From: an uncultured Erysipelotrichaceae bacterium
Lineage (GTDB): Bacteria; Bacillota_I; Bacilli_A; Erysipelotrichales; Erysipelotrichaceae
Direction of reading: 5' to 3'
Length of the DNA stretch: 46,760 nt
NCBI GenBank assembly: GCA_947649125.1
Contig: CANSQL010000017.1
Span: 1 to 46,760, forward strand
Made by a program: the position numbers and the translations under genes. Below, in pieces: positions 17,087 to 26,452 of this stretch. Numbering within the stretch: the first letter of the stretch is position 1; the number at the start of each line of letters is the position of its first letter. The notes beneath the pieces were generated by a model, which worked only from the letters and a program-made list of their open reading frames with translations, searched no databases and had not been told where the DNA came from.

Positions 17087-17821
17087 TCATTCCTTTGTGA
17101 TAGAATGCAATAATGCAATTAACTCACTTTCGGTAATATTTGCGGTTTCTACCGTTACATTCATTTGATTCAACCTAAGCTGAGCGATATATGAATTGTC
17201 ATAGCGGTAAATATACAGCTTTTGTTTATTCATAATCGAAGCCTTTCCTTCCTCAATGAATTCCGCATAAATCGATTGATTTTCCTTTGAATATTGTATC
17301 TTAATACTGCGCTCGTTGTCATCGTCTGTATATGACTTTTCATACTGAAGCAGATCCTCATTATTTTTATTCCTATCGGACTGTAAATGATAGATAGTAT
17401 TTCTCTCTGAGTCAATCAGATCATCAGGGATATCAAGTCCGCTTAAATCAAGACAATCAATCGCAGCATTCGCTTGTACGTTTGAAGCAGTATCAAGCGG
17501 TTCTCGATAACAGCCGCCGAAAATCAGCTCACCCTCAGTCTTTTTACAATCCTCTGCATCATTTTCAATGTAGATCAGCTTTGAAATCTCATTGATATGC
17601 AATATGACTTCTTTCTCCTTGGAAGCTGTCGGATTTCTTTGATCGTATAAAACATATGCCGCAGTAAGCACAAGCATACAAGCCGCTGCTAATTTCAGCC
17701 ATTTTCCGTAAACAACCTGCTTTTGCGGTTCACTTGTGATTCGCGCTAATATCCTTTGACGATTTTTCTCTTGACTCAGCTTGTCATGAAACAGCTTTTT
17801 CATCATTTCCTTATTTGTCAT
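17087..17821 (-). CDS. Putative membrane anti-sigma factor
   Basis: The 244-residue protein has a cytoplasmic N-terminus of about 40 residues (MTNKEMMKKLFHDKLSQEKNRQR). One membrane helix follows (WLKLAAACMLVLTAAYVLY), and the extracellular domain is about 180 residues. No zinc-binding HxxxCxxC motif is present. The gene overlaps the 3' end of the ECF sigma gene by 11 bp, which implies translational coupling. Position and topology support an anti-sigma role; the sequence alone does not identify a named family. Confidence 0.65.
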   Translation of the reverse strand: MTNKEMMKKLFHDKLSQEKNRQRILARITSEPQKQVVYGKWLKLAAACMLVLTAAYVLYDQRNPTASKEKEVILHINEISKLIYIENDAEDCKKTEGELIFGGCYREPLDTASNVQANAAIDCLDLSGLDIPDDLIDSERNTIYHLQSDRNKNNEDLLQYEKSYTDDDNERSIKIQYSKENQSIYAEFIEEGKASIMNKQKLYIYRYDNSYIAQLRLNQMNVTVETANITESELIALLHSITKE

Positions 17822-18359
17822 TGATATCACTTTCCTTTTCCATAAAACGTTGCAGCTCCTTCAATGTTCGATATAGGCAATTCTTTACATAGGATTCACC
17901 TACATACAGCGTCTCAGCAATTTCCTTGATTGTCAGCTCTGAGTTATAATACAAGAAAAAGATTCTTTGAATATTCGTTGATTTCGTATTTAAATAGCTC
18001 CAAACAGACTCTAAGTCGCATTTATCATATACAAGCTGTTCAATATCCGTTTCATCCTCAAGCTTATCAATTAATTCTATTTCATTCTTTTCCTTACTGA
18101 ACAATGAAATTGTCTTAAATCTGTATAAATAGCCGTAATATTGATAAATCTTATGCCTCGCAATACCGATAATATATGCATTCGTATGCTTGATTTTATG
18201 ATGCGTGATGATTTTCTTATATACCTCGATATATACCTCTTGTACGATATCATTTACATCAGCTAGATTTGCGCATTTACAAACAACGTATTTTAATACA
18301 CTTTGGTAGGTGTTCTCATATATCTCATTGAATTTCTCAAGGTTATTTTGACCGGTCAT
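17811..18359 (-). CDS. ECF-type RNA polymerase sigma factor
   Basis: At 182 residues this has only the two domains of ECF sigma factors. Region 2 includes NDIVQEVYIEVYKKI and AYIIGIARHKIYQYY. Region 4 is IQRIFFLYYNSELTIKEIAETLYVGESYVKNCLYRTLKEL, a helix-turn-helix. GAGGTG precedes the ATG. It heads an operon with an anti-sigma factor and an exported protein. Upstream on the minus strand are two TTGAAA repeats and a CGTC, reminiscent of ECF promoters, but the spacing is wrong for a firm autoregulatory promoter. Confidence 0.9.
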   Translation of the reverse strand: MTGQNNLEKFNEIYENTYQSVLKYVVCKCANLADVNDIVQEVYIEVYKKIITHHKIKHTNAYIIGIARHKIYQYYGYLYRFKTISLFSKEKNEIELIDKLEDETDIEQLVYDKCDLESVWSYLNTKSTNIQRIFFLYYNSELTIKEIAETLYVGESYVKNCLYRTLKELQRFMEKESDINDK

Positions 18360-18470
18360 CTTATCACCTCACTATATCTGTTGGGAATTATGACGAAAAA
18401 GTTTCAAGCATTTCAATTTATTTTAACATAATTTATTTTTATGATAATGCGTATTCCCTTTGAATCAATC

Positions 18471-18491
18471 AAAAAAAGGCAAATTGCCTTT
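18471..18491 (-). terminator. Terminator after the decayed regulator
   Basis: AAAGGCA and TGCCTTT pair and a T7 run follows on the minus strand, upstream of the ECF operon and downstream of the regulator remnant. Confidence 0.7.
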
Positions 18492-18504
18492 CTGTTTAAA
18501 CAAG

Positions 18505-18576
18505 CTATTTCGGTAAATCATCGATATCATAACCAAGCGCCTTCGCAAGATTGTTGACTACCTTGACCTGTGCTAC
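18505..18576 (-). pseudogene. C-terminal remnant of an XRE-type regulator or antitoxin
   Basis: The minus-strand frame ends QVKVVNNLAKALGYDIDDLPK then TAG. This looks like the last helix of an XRE (Cro/CI) domain, where a leucine-rich helix and an ALGYDIDDL-type end are common. No start codon or upstream HTH is present, and a stop lies just above the adjacent palindrome in this frame. A terminator still follows, so this is probably the leftover 3' end of a deleted gene. Confidence 0.5.
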
Positions 18577-18595
18577 TATCGTTATAACGATAGTA
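18574..18595. repeat. 22-bp perfect palindrome
   Basis: The half-site TACTATCGTTA is followed directly by its exact complement TAACGATAGTA. It abuts the regulator remnant at the point where homology to the XRE domain stops. It has no T-run and could be an operator or a deletion or insertion scar. Confidence 0.85.
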
Positions 18596-18614
18596 TGTCA
18601 ATAAATCAAAGGAT

Positions 18615-18653
18615 TAAAAAAACTGCCAAAGCACAATACAATGCTTCAGCAGT
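18615..18653 (-). terminator. Terminator of comN-secDF
   Basis: On the minus strand ACTGCTGAAGCA pairs with TGCTTTGGCAGT (two-base internal loop), followed by seven T, 14 bp after the secDF stop. Confidence 0.9.
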
Positions 18654-18667
18654 CAAATTCCTACTTA

Positions 18668-20953
18668 TTAATCGTTGACACCCGGAACGATCAATTCCTC
18701 GATATCATCAACCTTTTTACGCTTTGCCTTTTTCTTTTTCGGCTTCATATTGATTCGGATATAATACCACAGCTGAGCCGCGATAAATACCGATGAACCC
18801 GCACCTGCAAGCAAGCCGACGCACAGCGTCAGATTGAATGAGGTGATTGCGCCGCTGCCCATCAGCAACAGGCATACGACCGGCAATAAGGTCGTAAAGG
18901 TGGAAAGAATAGAACGAGCGAAGGTGCTCTGTAAAGCATCGTTCACAATCGTTTTATAAATTTCCGGAGTCAGCTTCTCATGTTTATGCAGACGAACATT
19001 ATCACGAATACGGTCGAATACGACAATCGAGTTATTGATTGAGTAACCGATAATTGCCAACATTACCGCAATAATATCCGTATTGATTTCCATTCTCAGA
19101 ATGGCACAGACTGCCAAGATGATGAATACATCATGAATCAAGGCTACGATACCTGATAATGCGTAATCCCATTTAAAGCGAACAGACACATAGATCAAGA
19201 CACCGATCCATGCCAATACGGAGATAATGATCGCATTACGCACAAGCTCACGACCGATAATCGGCTGAACGACATTATCGCTGACCTCAGCGTTATATGT
19301 CTTACCTAAGCTTGTTTTCGCCTTTTCCATTACCTCGGTATCAATCGCATCCTTACTGAATACAGATGCAATATTGTTTTTCTCACCGTTGATTTTGATA
19401 CTGTTAGCTTTAATGCCTAATTCCTTCAACTGCGTTGACAGCTGATCCTTGGCAATTTCCTTATCACTTTCGATCTGCAGCTTCGTACCGCTCGTAAAGT
19501 CGATACCCAGATTTAAGATACCGTTGCCGCTGAAACCGTTAAAGCCCATGAAGCAAACAGCCACACCTAAAATCGCCAATGAAGTATAGATGAAGTATTT
19601 TGCCTTAGCGACAAAATCAAACTTCGCAAAGCGTCCGTATTGACGACGCTCCTCACCCTTCATAACATCGGGAACATCACTTTGTTTTACGGCGAACCAT
19701 GCGTACTTGCCGTCGCATATACCGCTTTCAACCAAAAGCTTCAATAAGAATTTCGCAACGAATACGATTACCACCATCGTAGTAAATACGGAAATAATCA
19801 GCATTGTCGCAAAGCCCTTTACACTTCCCGTACCGAACATATAAAGAATCAATGCGGAAATAAAGGTCGTCAGCTGTGCATCCAAAATCGTTGTAAAGGA
19901 TTTTGAGCTTCCCTCATAGAACGCTGTTTTTACACTGCGTCCGCTGTGCATTGCATCTTTGATACGCTCAAAGGTCAAGATATTAGAGTCACAAGCCATA
20001 CCGACACCTAATACGAGCGCCGCAATACCTGACAGCGTAAATACCGCACCCATAGCGTTATAGACCAAGAATACGATAAATACATAAGCCGCAATCGTAA
20101 TTGCCGAAATGACACCCGGTAAACGGTAATAACCGATCATAAACAGCATGATCAATACGACACCGATCGCACCTGCAAGCATTGTCTTAGAGAATGCATC
20201 TACACCGTAATCGGCACTGACCGCATTGGAGTAAACCTCATTCATCTTTACCGGCAAGGAACCGCTGTTGATCAGATCCGCAAGCTCTCTTGCCTCTTCC
20301 TCGCTGAAATTACCTGAAATTTCAACATTCGGAGAATCAATTGTCTGTGATACTGTCGCAGCTGATATGTATTTCGGATTTTCACTTTTGCTTTGTTTCG
20401 CATAAGAATCGGTTGCTTCATCAAAATCAAGCCATGCAACAATCAGATTCTGTCCGCTGCTTCGCTTCGAAATCGTTTCCGTAACACTGCGGAAAACAGA
20501 TTGATCGGCCAGCTTTAAGGATACCTTGGCACGACCGTACTCGTCATAAGCTAACGATGCACTGCCCTCCTGTAGTACGGTAGCGTCCATCAACAGCTTA
20601 TCATCGACATCACGGAATGTTAAATTCGCTGTCGATGAAATCATTCTGCGGGCTGCCTCCGGATCATGTACATCCGCCAGCTGCACACGAATACGATTGT
20701 CACCCTCAACCTGAATCACAGGCTCATTGACACCAAGCGTATTGACACGCTTGCTGATGGAGCGCACAACTGCCTCCATACTCGGTAATTCATCTTTTTC
20801 ACTTAACGGCGTAACCTCGTATAAAATTTCAAAGCCGCCCTTTAAGTCAAGACCAAGTCGCATATTATCACGAATATCGCCAAAGAACGCAACAATAATT
20901 GCCATAATTGCGATCACGGTAATACCGAACATCGTTAAACGAGACTTTTTCAT
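18668..20953 (-). CDS. secDF: Protein translocase subunit SecDF (fused)
   Basis: SecD and SecF are fused in one 761-residue, 12-helix RND-type membrane protein, as in Bacillus. They use proton-motive force to help complete Sec export. The SecD half begins near MRLGLDLKGGFEILYEV and has the large extracellular P1 domain. The SecF half begins near residue 450 with LGIDFTSGTKLQIES. The C-terminus is Lys-rich (KPKKKKAKRKK). The ATG overlaps the comN stop as ATGA, so the two are probably translationally coupled. Confidence 0.97.
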   Translation of the reverse strand: MKKSRLTMFGITVIAIMAIIVAFFGDIRDNMRLGLDLKGGFEILYEVTPLSEKDELPSMEAVVRSISKRVNTLGVNEPVIQVEGDNRIRVQLADVHDPEAARRMISSTANLTFRDVDDKLLMDATVLQEGSASLAYDEYGRAKVSLKLADQSVFRSVTETISKRSSGQNLIVAWLDFDEATDSYAKQSKSENPKYISAATVSQTIDSPNVEISGNFSEEEARELADLINSGSLPVKMNEVYSNAVSADYGVDAFSKTMLAGAIGVVLIMLFMIGYYRLPGVISAITIAAYVFIVFLVYNAMGAVFTLSGIAALVLGVGMACDSNILTFERIKDAMHSGRSVKTAFYEGSSKSFTTILDAQLTTFISALILYMFGTGSVKGFATMLIISVFTTMVVIVFVAKFLLKLLVESGICDGKYAWFAVKQSDVPDVMKGEERRQYGRFAKFDFVAKAKYFIYTSLAILGVAVCFMGFNGFSGNGILNLGIDFTSGTKLQIESDKEIAKDQLSTQLKELGIKANSIKINGEKNNIASVFSKDAIDTEVMEKAKTSLGKTYNAEVSDNVVQPIIGRELVRNAIIISVLAWIGVLIYVSVRFKWDYALSGIVALIHDVFIILAVCAILRMEINTDIIAVMLAIIGYSINNSIVVFDRIRDNVRLHKHEKLTPEIYKTIVNDALQSTFARSILSTFTTLLPVVCLLLMGSGAITSFNLTLCVGLLAGAGSSVFIAAQLWYYIRINMKPKKKKAKRKKVDDIEELIVPGVND

Positions 20954-21243
20954 TCTTTTCCTCCTTCAATCAAATCATTAAAATCATGTAGCTTCATTTG
21001 TGAGCCAACAATTACCGCCTGACTCGATAAATATTGTACTACCTCATTGGCGCTGAGTTTGAATATATCATCGATTGCCTCATAAACACAGCGAGGACGA
21101 TGATGCGACCACTTTAAGCCCATCAGTGCACTCTCGACATGCTCATAAGTCAAAGAGGATAATTCTTCTCGCTTTAACTGGCTTGTTTTTAAAGCGATTG
21201 CCAATTTAATATGTTTATCCCGGGTCAATATCGGTTCACTCAT
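20950..21243 (-). CDS. comN: ComN-like post-transcriptional regulator
   Basis: This 97-residue protein (MSEPILTRDKHIKLAIALKTSQLKREELSSLTYEHVESALMGLKW...) matches the size and helical pattern of the Bacillus ComN (YrzD) family. It also sits at the same place, directly upstream of secDF and divergent from spoVB. In Bacillus ComN affects comE mRNA localisation; the role here is unproven. The start follows GAGGAGGATTTT. The frame extends 22 codons further upstream into the promoter and is not used. Its TGA overlaps the secDF ATG. Confidence 0.8.
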   Translation of the reverse strand: MSEPILTRDKHIKLAIALKTSQLKREELSSLTYEHVESALMGLKWSHHRPRCVYEAIDDIFKLSANEVVQYLSSQAVIVGSQMKLHDFNDLIEGGKE

Positions 21244-21307
21244 AAAATCCTCCTCAGTACCATAACATATATTATAAAACAAAATCAATGAAATGTGGAG
21301 ATAAAAC

Positions 21308-22606
21308 ATGAAAAAAACGATTATAAAATCAACATTTTATCTAATACTCCTGTCTGTAGCGGCAAAAATCCTCTCTTTTGCGGTCAGAATCCTGTTGGCA
21401 CGCTCCTTATCGGCCGATGCGATGAACCTTTATTCACTTGCGGCACCGACAATGGTATTTGTGATCACGATTGCGCAAATGGGAATTCCGGCTGCCTTAA
21501 GCAAGGTGATTGCCGAGCGAAGCAGTGCCAAGGAGCCGTTAAAGGTAAGCATTTTGATTTCCGTTTTGAACAATATCATTGTTACGCTTGCCTATGTTTT
21601 TCTCATTCCCTTTTTAGCGAAAAGTATTTTGAAGCAGGATCGATTGATTGAGGTTCTCTATGCGATCATACCGCTGATTCCCATGGTAACGATGTCCGGT
21701 ATATTAAAGGGCTATTTATTCGGAAAACAGCTTCATTTGGCCGCAACCTCATGTCAATTTTTTGAAGAAAGCACAAGAATTCTGTATTTACTGATCGCAT
21801 TTCAGATGAATCCGCAAATGGATGCGTTGACAATGGCAAAAACAGCAATGCTTTCCGTGACTGTCGGTGAAATCGGAAGCTCGATTTATATGCTTATTGT
21901 AACAGCGAAAAAAAGAAGCATAAAGCTTCCCTTCAGCGATCTGTTTCAAGATTTACACCGCAGATCCTTTGATGAGGTGCTGGCGATTTCCATTCCGATG
22001 ACAGGCAGTCGTTTGATCGGCTCCTTCACCTATTTCTTAGAACCGATCATTATGGTAATCGGTCTTCAGGCGATCGATGCTTCGGCAATGGTAAATGCCT
22101 ACGGACAGCTGAACGGATATGTGTTGCCGATATTAACGATGCCATCCTTTATCACTATTACCTTAAGCAACTTTTTACTGCCTTCCTTTACCTATCACCA
22201 TACAAGAGGCAACCACAGCACTGCCGGCAAGCTGTTTTCCTTGATTATTCTGACGTGCTTTGGGATCGGTCTTGTATGCTCCTTTTGCTGCTTCCGCTTT
22301 TCCAAAGAGCTGCTGCAGTTATTTTACCACAGCGATCGCGGAGCAAATTTATTGCGAATCCTTGCGTGGCCCTTTGCCCTTTATGCGCTGCAGCCGCCGC
22401 TTGCCAGTATGCTGCATGCCCTCTCCTATTCCCGCAATACGATGATCGATACACTCAGCGGCTCACTCATTCGCTTATTATGTGTTGCGTTTTTCACAAA
22501 GAGTCTCGGCATAGAAACGCTTCCATTGGCACTCACCGCAGGAATGATCATAACTACACTGATGCACGCAGTAAATGTTGCGCTTGCCTTACGAAAGCCG
22601 CACTGA
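21308..22606 (+). CDS. SpoVB/MurJ-like flippase (MOP superfamily)
   Basis: The 432-residue protein is hydrophobic throughout, with about 12 predicted helices. Its N-terminus, KSTFYLILLSVAAKILSFAVRILLARSLSADAMNLYSLA, is typical of polysaccharide-lipid flippases, as is GIPAALSKVIAE. In Bacillus the gene at this locus is spoVB, and the relatives MurJ and YtgP move lipid II. It is shorter than SpoVB (about 518). GTGGAG precedes the ATG. It is divergent from comN-secDF and meets DUF421 tail to tail with no gap. Family is sure, the exact substrate is not. Confidence 0.88.
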   Translation: MKKTIIKSTFYLILLSVAAKILSFAVRILLARSLSADAMNLYSLAAPTMVFVITIAQMGIPAALSKVIAERSSAKEPLKVSILISVLNNIIVTLAYVFLIPFLAKSILKQDRLIEVLYAIIPLIPMVTMSGILKGYLFGKQLHLAATSCQFFEESTRILYLLIAFQMNPQMDALTMAKTAMLSVTVGEIGSSIYMLIVTAKKRSIKLPFSDLFQDLHRRSFDEVLAISIPMTGSRLIGSFTYFLEPIIMVIGLQAIDASAMVNAYGQLNGYVLPILTMPSFITITLSNFLLPSFTYHHTRGNHSTAGKLFSLIILTCFGIGLVCSFCCFRFSKELLQLFYHSDRGANLLRILAWPFALYALQPPLASMLHALSYSRNTMIDTLSGSLIRLLCVAFFTKSLGIETLPLALTAGMIITTLMHAVNVALALRKPH

Positions 22607-23272
22607 TTATTTTGCCATTCGATCGGTTGAGGGAATCTCTCTTTTCAGCACAAACAAGCCGTCCTTTTGTAATATCGCTAAAAACACATCCTTAGCGGAT
22701 GTAATTCCCTGCTTTAACAGCGCTTCGCTGAGCCATACCTCATCCAGATGCAGATCCTTCAGCACTTCGTTATTGATCACTCCGTCATTGATGATCGGTA
22801 TCGGATGCTTTACCTTACATTTGCTTTTTTCCAATACGCTTAACGTACCGTTGGTTTCCATAATCGCAAATTCTACCTCTTGGGGAGATGCGATGTTTTT
22901 TTCATGCAGTTGAATCATCAAATCATCGATATTATAGCGTTCCTTACGCATGACCTCTTGATTGATATGACCGTTATGAATCAATATCACACTTTTACCG
23001 TCAAAGATATCACGTGATTTTTTGCTTTTCAGCAATACCCATGATACAAAAATCTGTAATAACGCTAAGGTCGCTATCGGAATCAATGATTTTAATATGC
23101 TTTCATCTAATTCCGTAATTGAAATCGCTAAAAGCTCTGACATTACTAAATAAATCACGATATCAAAGATACTCAATTCACCGATTTCACGCTTTCCCAT
23201 TACCCGCATTGCGATAATAATAATGAAATAGATTACGATACATTTATAAATCAGCGTAAAATATTCCTGCAT
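22607..23272 (-). CDS. DUF421 (YetF/YrbG-like) membrane protein
   Basis: About 221 residues: three N-terminal helices (TLIYKCIVIYFIIIIAMRVMG, IVIYLVMSELLAIS, LLQIFVSWVLL) then a soluble C-terminal domain with GKSVILIHNGHINQEVMRKERYNIDDLMIQLHEK and VEFAIMETNGTLSVLEK. This is the DUF421/YetF family, linked in Bacillus to spore or envelope processes. Bacillus carries yrbG, a member of this family, beside spoVB, so the neighbourhood is conserved. The function is not established. Confidence 0.9.
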   Translation of the reverse strand: MQEYFTLIYKCIVIYFIIIIAMRVMGKREIGELSIFDIVIYLVMSELLAISITELDESILKSLIPIATLALLQIFVSWVLLKSKKSRDIFDGKSVILIHNGHINQEVMRKERYNIDDLMIQLHEKNIASPQEVEFAIMETNGTLSVLEKSKCKVKHPIPIINDGVINNEVLKDLHLDEVWLSEALLKQGITSAKDVFLAILQKDGLFVLKREIPSTDRMAK

Positions 23273-23333
23273 TTTTATTTCCTCCTTGTACTAGAATATC
23301 ACTTCTTCACATACACTGAAGCGAGGTGATTTT

Positions 23334-23690
23334 ATGAAAGATAAGCTGCTTGCCGTATTGAAATCAGTGGCAGCCTTATGTGCATGTACGATATTATTTT
23401 CGCTTGTTTTAGCCGCTTTATACTATTTTCATATATTATCACAGACAGCATTTCATACCTTAAACTGGATTTTCGGAGCACTTGCGTATGGCTTTGCGGG
23501 CATATTGCTTGGGATTGAGGTAAAGAAAAAAGCGCTTTTACACGCTTTGATCGTTTTATCCGTATTTTTAATCATCGGTTTATTGTGTATGGACAGCTAT
23601 ACGCTGATGAACATCGTTGAATTTGCGTCTAAGCTGCTTGCTTATGCGCTCGGAACATTGTTTGTTGCGCTGAAGCGCGGTGAAGCCTAA
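23334..23690 (+). CDS. YrzE-like small membrane protein (TIGR04086 type)
   Basis: This 118-residue protein has four predicted helices ([75 protein letters not shown]). Size, topology and location near spoVB-DUF421 match Bacillus YrzE. GAGGTGATTTT precedes the ATG. Its TAA overlaps the ruvB stop codon on the opposite strand. The function is unknown. Confidence 0.75.
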   Translation: MKDKLLAVLKSVAALCACTILFSLVLAALYYFHILSQTAFHTLNWIFGALAYGFAGILLGIEVKKKALLHALIVLSVFLIIGLLCMDSYTLMNIVEFASKLLAYALGTLFVALKRGEA

Positions 23691-24700
23691 TCCTGAGGGG
23701 TAAACAGCGTATCCTGATAAGAATAGCCGAGATGACGATAGGCCTTTTCGGTTACGATGCGACCGCGCGGTGTGCGGTTGATAAAGCCGATCTGCAGCAG
23801 GTACGGCTCATAAACATCCTCTAAGGTCATTGTTTCCTCACCGATGCTGCTGGCCAAGGCTTCTAAGCCCACCGGTCCGCCCTTGAAGCGCTCGATGATT
23901 CCCTTCAGATATTTATGGTCGACATGATCGAGTCCGAGCTGATCGACCTTTAGCTTATTCAATGCCATATCGGCAATTTCCTTTGAGATAACACCGTCAT
24001 TGATGACCTGCGCAAAATCACGAACACGCCGAAACAATCGATTCGCGATTCGCGGTGTACCGCGTGAGCGCAACGCAATTTCCGTTACGGCATCTGATGC
24101 GATTTCCGTGTCCATGACCTTTGCGGTACGACTTACGATACGACTGAGCTCCTCAAGCGTATAAAATTCCAACTGCGAAATGATACCGAAACGATCGCGC
24201 AGCGGTGCAGTCAGATCACCGGCACGTGTCGTAGCCCCAACCAAGGTAAAGGGCGGCAGATCCAAGCGAATCGATCTCACGCTTGCTTCCTTGCCTACGA
24301 CGATATCTAAACAATAATCCTCCATCGCGGGATAAAGGATTTCCTCCACCTGCTTGGAAAGACGATGAATTTCATCGATAAAAAGCACATCTCCGGCCTC
24401 TAAGGTCGAAAGAATCGCAGCCAAATCACCGCCCTTTTCAATTGACGGCCCACTGGCTGTTTTTATATTTCCGCCCATTTCATTGGCAAGAATATAGGAA
24501 AGCGTTGTTTTTCCGAGTCCCGGAGGACCGTATAACAGCACATGATCGAGCGCCTCATGACGCTGCTTTGCCGCTTCGATAAAGACAGCGAGATTTTCCT
24601 TCAGCTGCTGCTGCCCGATATATTCCTTTAAGGTCTGCGGACGTAAACCGGCATCCTCATCTGCAGTGATTGCTTCACTGCTCAGCATTCGCTCCTCCAT
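23687..24700 (-). CDS. ruvB: Holliday junction branch-migration helicase RuvB
   Basis: The 337-residue AAA+ motor begins with [21 protein letters not shown]. It has Walker [20 protein letters not shown], Walker [11 protein letters not shown]-type ([13 protein letters not shown]), sensor [18 protein letters not shown] and the winged-helix C-terminus ending [21 protein letters not shown]. RuvB hexamers pump DNA through the RuvA-bound junction. It follows ruvA by 2 bp, the usual pair. ruvC is not nearby, as in most Firmicutes, which use RecU. Confidence 0.98.
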   Translation of the reverse strand: MEERMLSSEAITADEDAGLRPQTLKEYIGQQQLKENLAVFIEAAKQRHEALDHVLLYGPPGLGKTTLSYILANEMGGNIKTASGPSIEKGGDLAAILSTLEAGDVLFIDEIHRLSKQVEEILYPAMEDYCLDIVVGKEASVRSIRLDLPPFTLVGATTRAGDLTAPLRDRFGIISQLEFYTLEELSRIVSRTAKVMDTEIASDAVTEIALRSRGTPRIANRLFRRVRDFAQVINDGVISKEIADMALNKLKVDQLGLDHVDHKYLKGIIERFKGGPVGLEALASSIGEETMTLEDVYEPYLLQIGFINRTPRGRIVTEKAYRHLGYSYQDTLFTPQD

Positions 24701-24702
24701 GC

Positions 24703-25284
24703 CTATACCCCTTTCCGTTTCGCCAAAATCCCCAGCGCATGACGTATATATGCTTCGGTGCTGTCAAGCTCGCACAAGGAAAGCTCCTTGGCAATTCCCT
24801 GCAACTCCCCTGCCTTATATCCGAGTGAGCGTAAGGCCTCTAACGCTTCCTTGATCGTCGGGTTACCTTCCTCACCGGCTTCATTTTCCGTTTCGACAAG
24901 CTTGCCCTTTAAATCCAAGATGATCTGACCGGCCGTTTTCGCACCGATACCCGGCAAGCTTTTCATAAATTTCACATCATTCTGTTCGATTGCCGCAATC
25001 ATATCCTGTGCATCGCATACCGCAAGCATACCGAGCGCAGTACGAGGACCGACACCCTTGACTGAAATCAAGCGCAGAAAAAGGTCATGCCCTTCCACAG
25101 TCGAAAAGCCGTACAGCATAATGGCGTCCTCACGCACATACTGATACGTATACACCGTAGTTTCATTTCCGCTTTGAAATTTCAGCGGATTCGCTACATA
25201 AATTCGATATCCGATTCCATGATTTTCAACGACGATGCAGTCCTTGCCGCAGCTGCATACAATTCCCTTCACAAACGCTATCAT
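24703..25284 (-). CDS. ruvA: Holliday junction DNA helicase subunit RuvA
   Basis: The 193-residue protein has the three RuvA domains. The OB-fold begins [30 protein letters not shown]. Tandem helix-hairpin-helix motifs ([16 protein letters not shown] and [23 protein letters not shown]) follow, and a C-terminal domain ([25 protein letters not shown]) binds RuvB. GGTGGTG precedes the ATG. An extended -10 (TGATATAAT on minus, near 25415) probably starts the ruvAB transcript about 130 bp upstream. Confidence 0.97.
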   Translation of the reverse strand: MIAFVKGIVCSCGKDCIVVENHGIGYRIYVANPLKFQSGNETTVYTYQYVREDAIMLYGFSTVEGHDLFLRLISVKGVGPRTALGMLAVCDAQDMIAAIEQNDVKFMKSLPGIGAKTAGQIILDLKGKLVETENEAGEEGNPTIKEALEALRSLGYKAGELQGIAKELSLCELDSTEAYIRHALGILAKRKGV

Positions 25285-25431
25285 AATTCACCACCAACTT
25301 AATCATTAAAATTATCATTAAAGATCAGCTTTCCTATCGATACATTTCGATTCTATATCCGCAATACAACACCGATAAAAATAAGCTTATCCTTTTTTTC
25401 AATCCATATTATTATATCATAACTGAATTCG

Positions 25432-26187
25432 TTAAGGTAGATTTATTTCAAGTGATACGGGACAATGATCGCTGCCCGTAATATCCGTATGAATATCAGC
25501 CTGCTTCAGCAAATCGCCTAAGCGCTTTGAAACGATAAAATAATCAATGCGCCAACCGGCATTGCGGGCTCTGGCATTAAAACGATAGCTCCACCATGAA
25601 TAAGCGATTTTTTCGGGATTCAAATAACGAAATGTATCAATAAAGCCGCTTTCAAGCAACTGTGTAAGCTTTGCGCGCTCCTCATCACTGAAGCCGGCAC
25701 TGTTTTGATTCGTCTTTGGATTTTTCAAGTCGATTTCCTTATGCGCAACATTTAAATCGCCGCATAAGATCACCGGCTTTTTTTCATCTAATTTATTTAA
25801 ATACGTACGAAAATCGTCTTCCCATTCCATACGATACGGCAAACGTGCCAATTCGTCCTTGGAATTCGGTGTATAACAGCCGACGAAATAAAAGCCTTCA
25901 AATTCTAAAGTAATCAATCGCCCCTCTTGATCGTGCTTTTCGATTCCCATACCGTAGCTGACTGACAACGGCTTTTGTTTCGTAAAAACCATAACACCGC
26001 TGTAGCCCTTTTTCACTGCACTGTTCATATATTGATAATAGCCTTCACTGATTATTTTCAGTTGATTCGGCTGCATTTTTGTTTCCTGAATACAAAAGAT
26101 ATCGGCATTCACTTGTTGAAAGAAGTCATAAAAGCCCTTCTGTACACAAGCGCGAATTCCGTTTACATTCCAAGATACAAGCTTCAT
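25432..26187 (-). CDS. exoA: Exodeoxyribonuclease III (AP endonuclease)
   Basis: ExoA cuts DNA at abasic sites. The 251-residue sequence carries the family motifs MKLVSWNVNGIRACVQKGF, IFCIQETKMQ (metal-binding Glu), ILCGDLNVAHKEIDLKNPKTN (catalytic Asp/Asn) and TGSDHCPVSLEINL (catalytic Asp-His). Length and start are standard, with GGAGGAATTGAT before the ATG. It has its own promoter 75-100 bp upstream and no clear strong terminator downstream. Confidence 0.97.
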   Translation of the reverse strand: MKLVSWNVNGIRACVQKGFYDFFQQVNADIFCIQETKMQPNQLKIISEGYYQYMNSAVKKGYSGVMVFTKQKPLSVSYGMGIEKHDQEGRLITLEFEGFYFVGCYTPNSKDELARLPYRMEWEDDFRTYLNKLDEKKPVILCGDLNVAHKEIDLKNPKTNQNSAGFSDEERAKLTQLLESGFIDTFRYLNPEKIAYSWWSYRFNARARNAGWRIDYFIVSKRLGDLLKQADIHTDITGSDHCPVSLEINLP

Positions 26188-26256
26188 ATCAATTCCTCCT
26201 TAATGATCTTATCGTCGCAGCGATCATCATCTTAACATTTCGTAAGTTACAGCTAT

Positions 26257-26285
26257 AGTATAAATAATTTTAAATAAATTGTCAC
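26257..26285 (-). promoter_or_regulatory. Promoter of exoA
   Basis: On the minus strand GTGACA (26280-26285), a 17-bp spacer and TATACT (26257-26262). Confidence 0.7.
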
Positions 26286-26390
26286 TGTTTATGCTTCCTG
26301 TCTATTTCTATAATGAATTTTTTTGACTTGCACTTATTTTTGATGATACATTGTTTCATGATTCTTTTATCACTGACTGTCCTATATTAG

Positions 26391-26421
26391 AAAAAGACAG
26401 AGAATTTTAAGCTCTCTGTCT
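26391..26421 (-). terminator. Terminator of the surface glycosidase gene
   Basis: AGACAGAG and CTCTGTCT pair around a loop and a T5 run follows on the minus strand, about 32 bp after the stop. Confidence 0.85.
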
Positions 26422-26452
26422 ATTATTCAGCTTCCTGCAGCATTTATTATTC

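Noticed and set aside
18380-18420. Autoregulatory ECF promoter upstream of the sigma gene
   Set aside because: A TGAAAC and a CGTC are present but only five bases apart, or fourteen from the other TGAAA copy; neither spacing fits known ECF promoters.
22255-22695. 146-codon plus-strand frame within the flippase gene
   Set aside because: It overlaps the real gene in another frame and reads as Cys/Arg-rich shadow sequence.
25380-25425. Terminator after exoA
   Set aside because: The ATAAGCTTAT palindrome has no loop and is weak; the region more likely holds the ruvAB promoter and leader.
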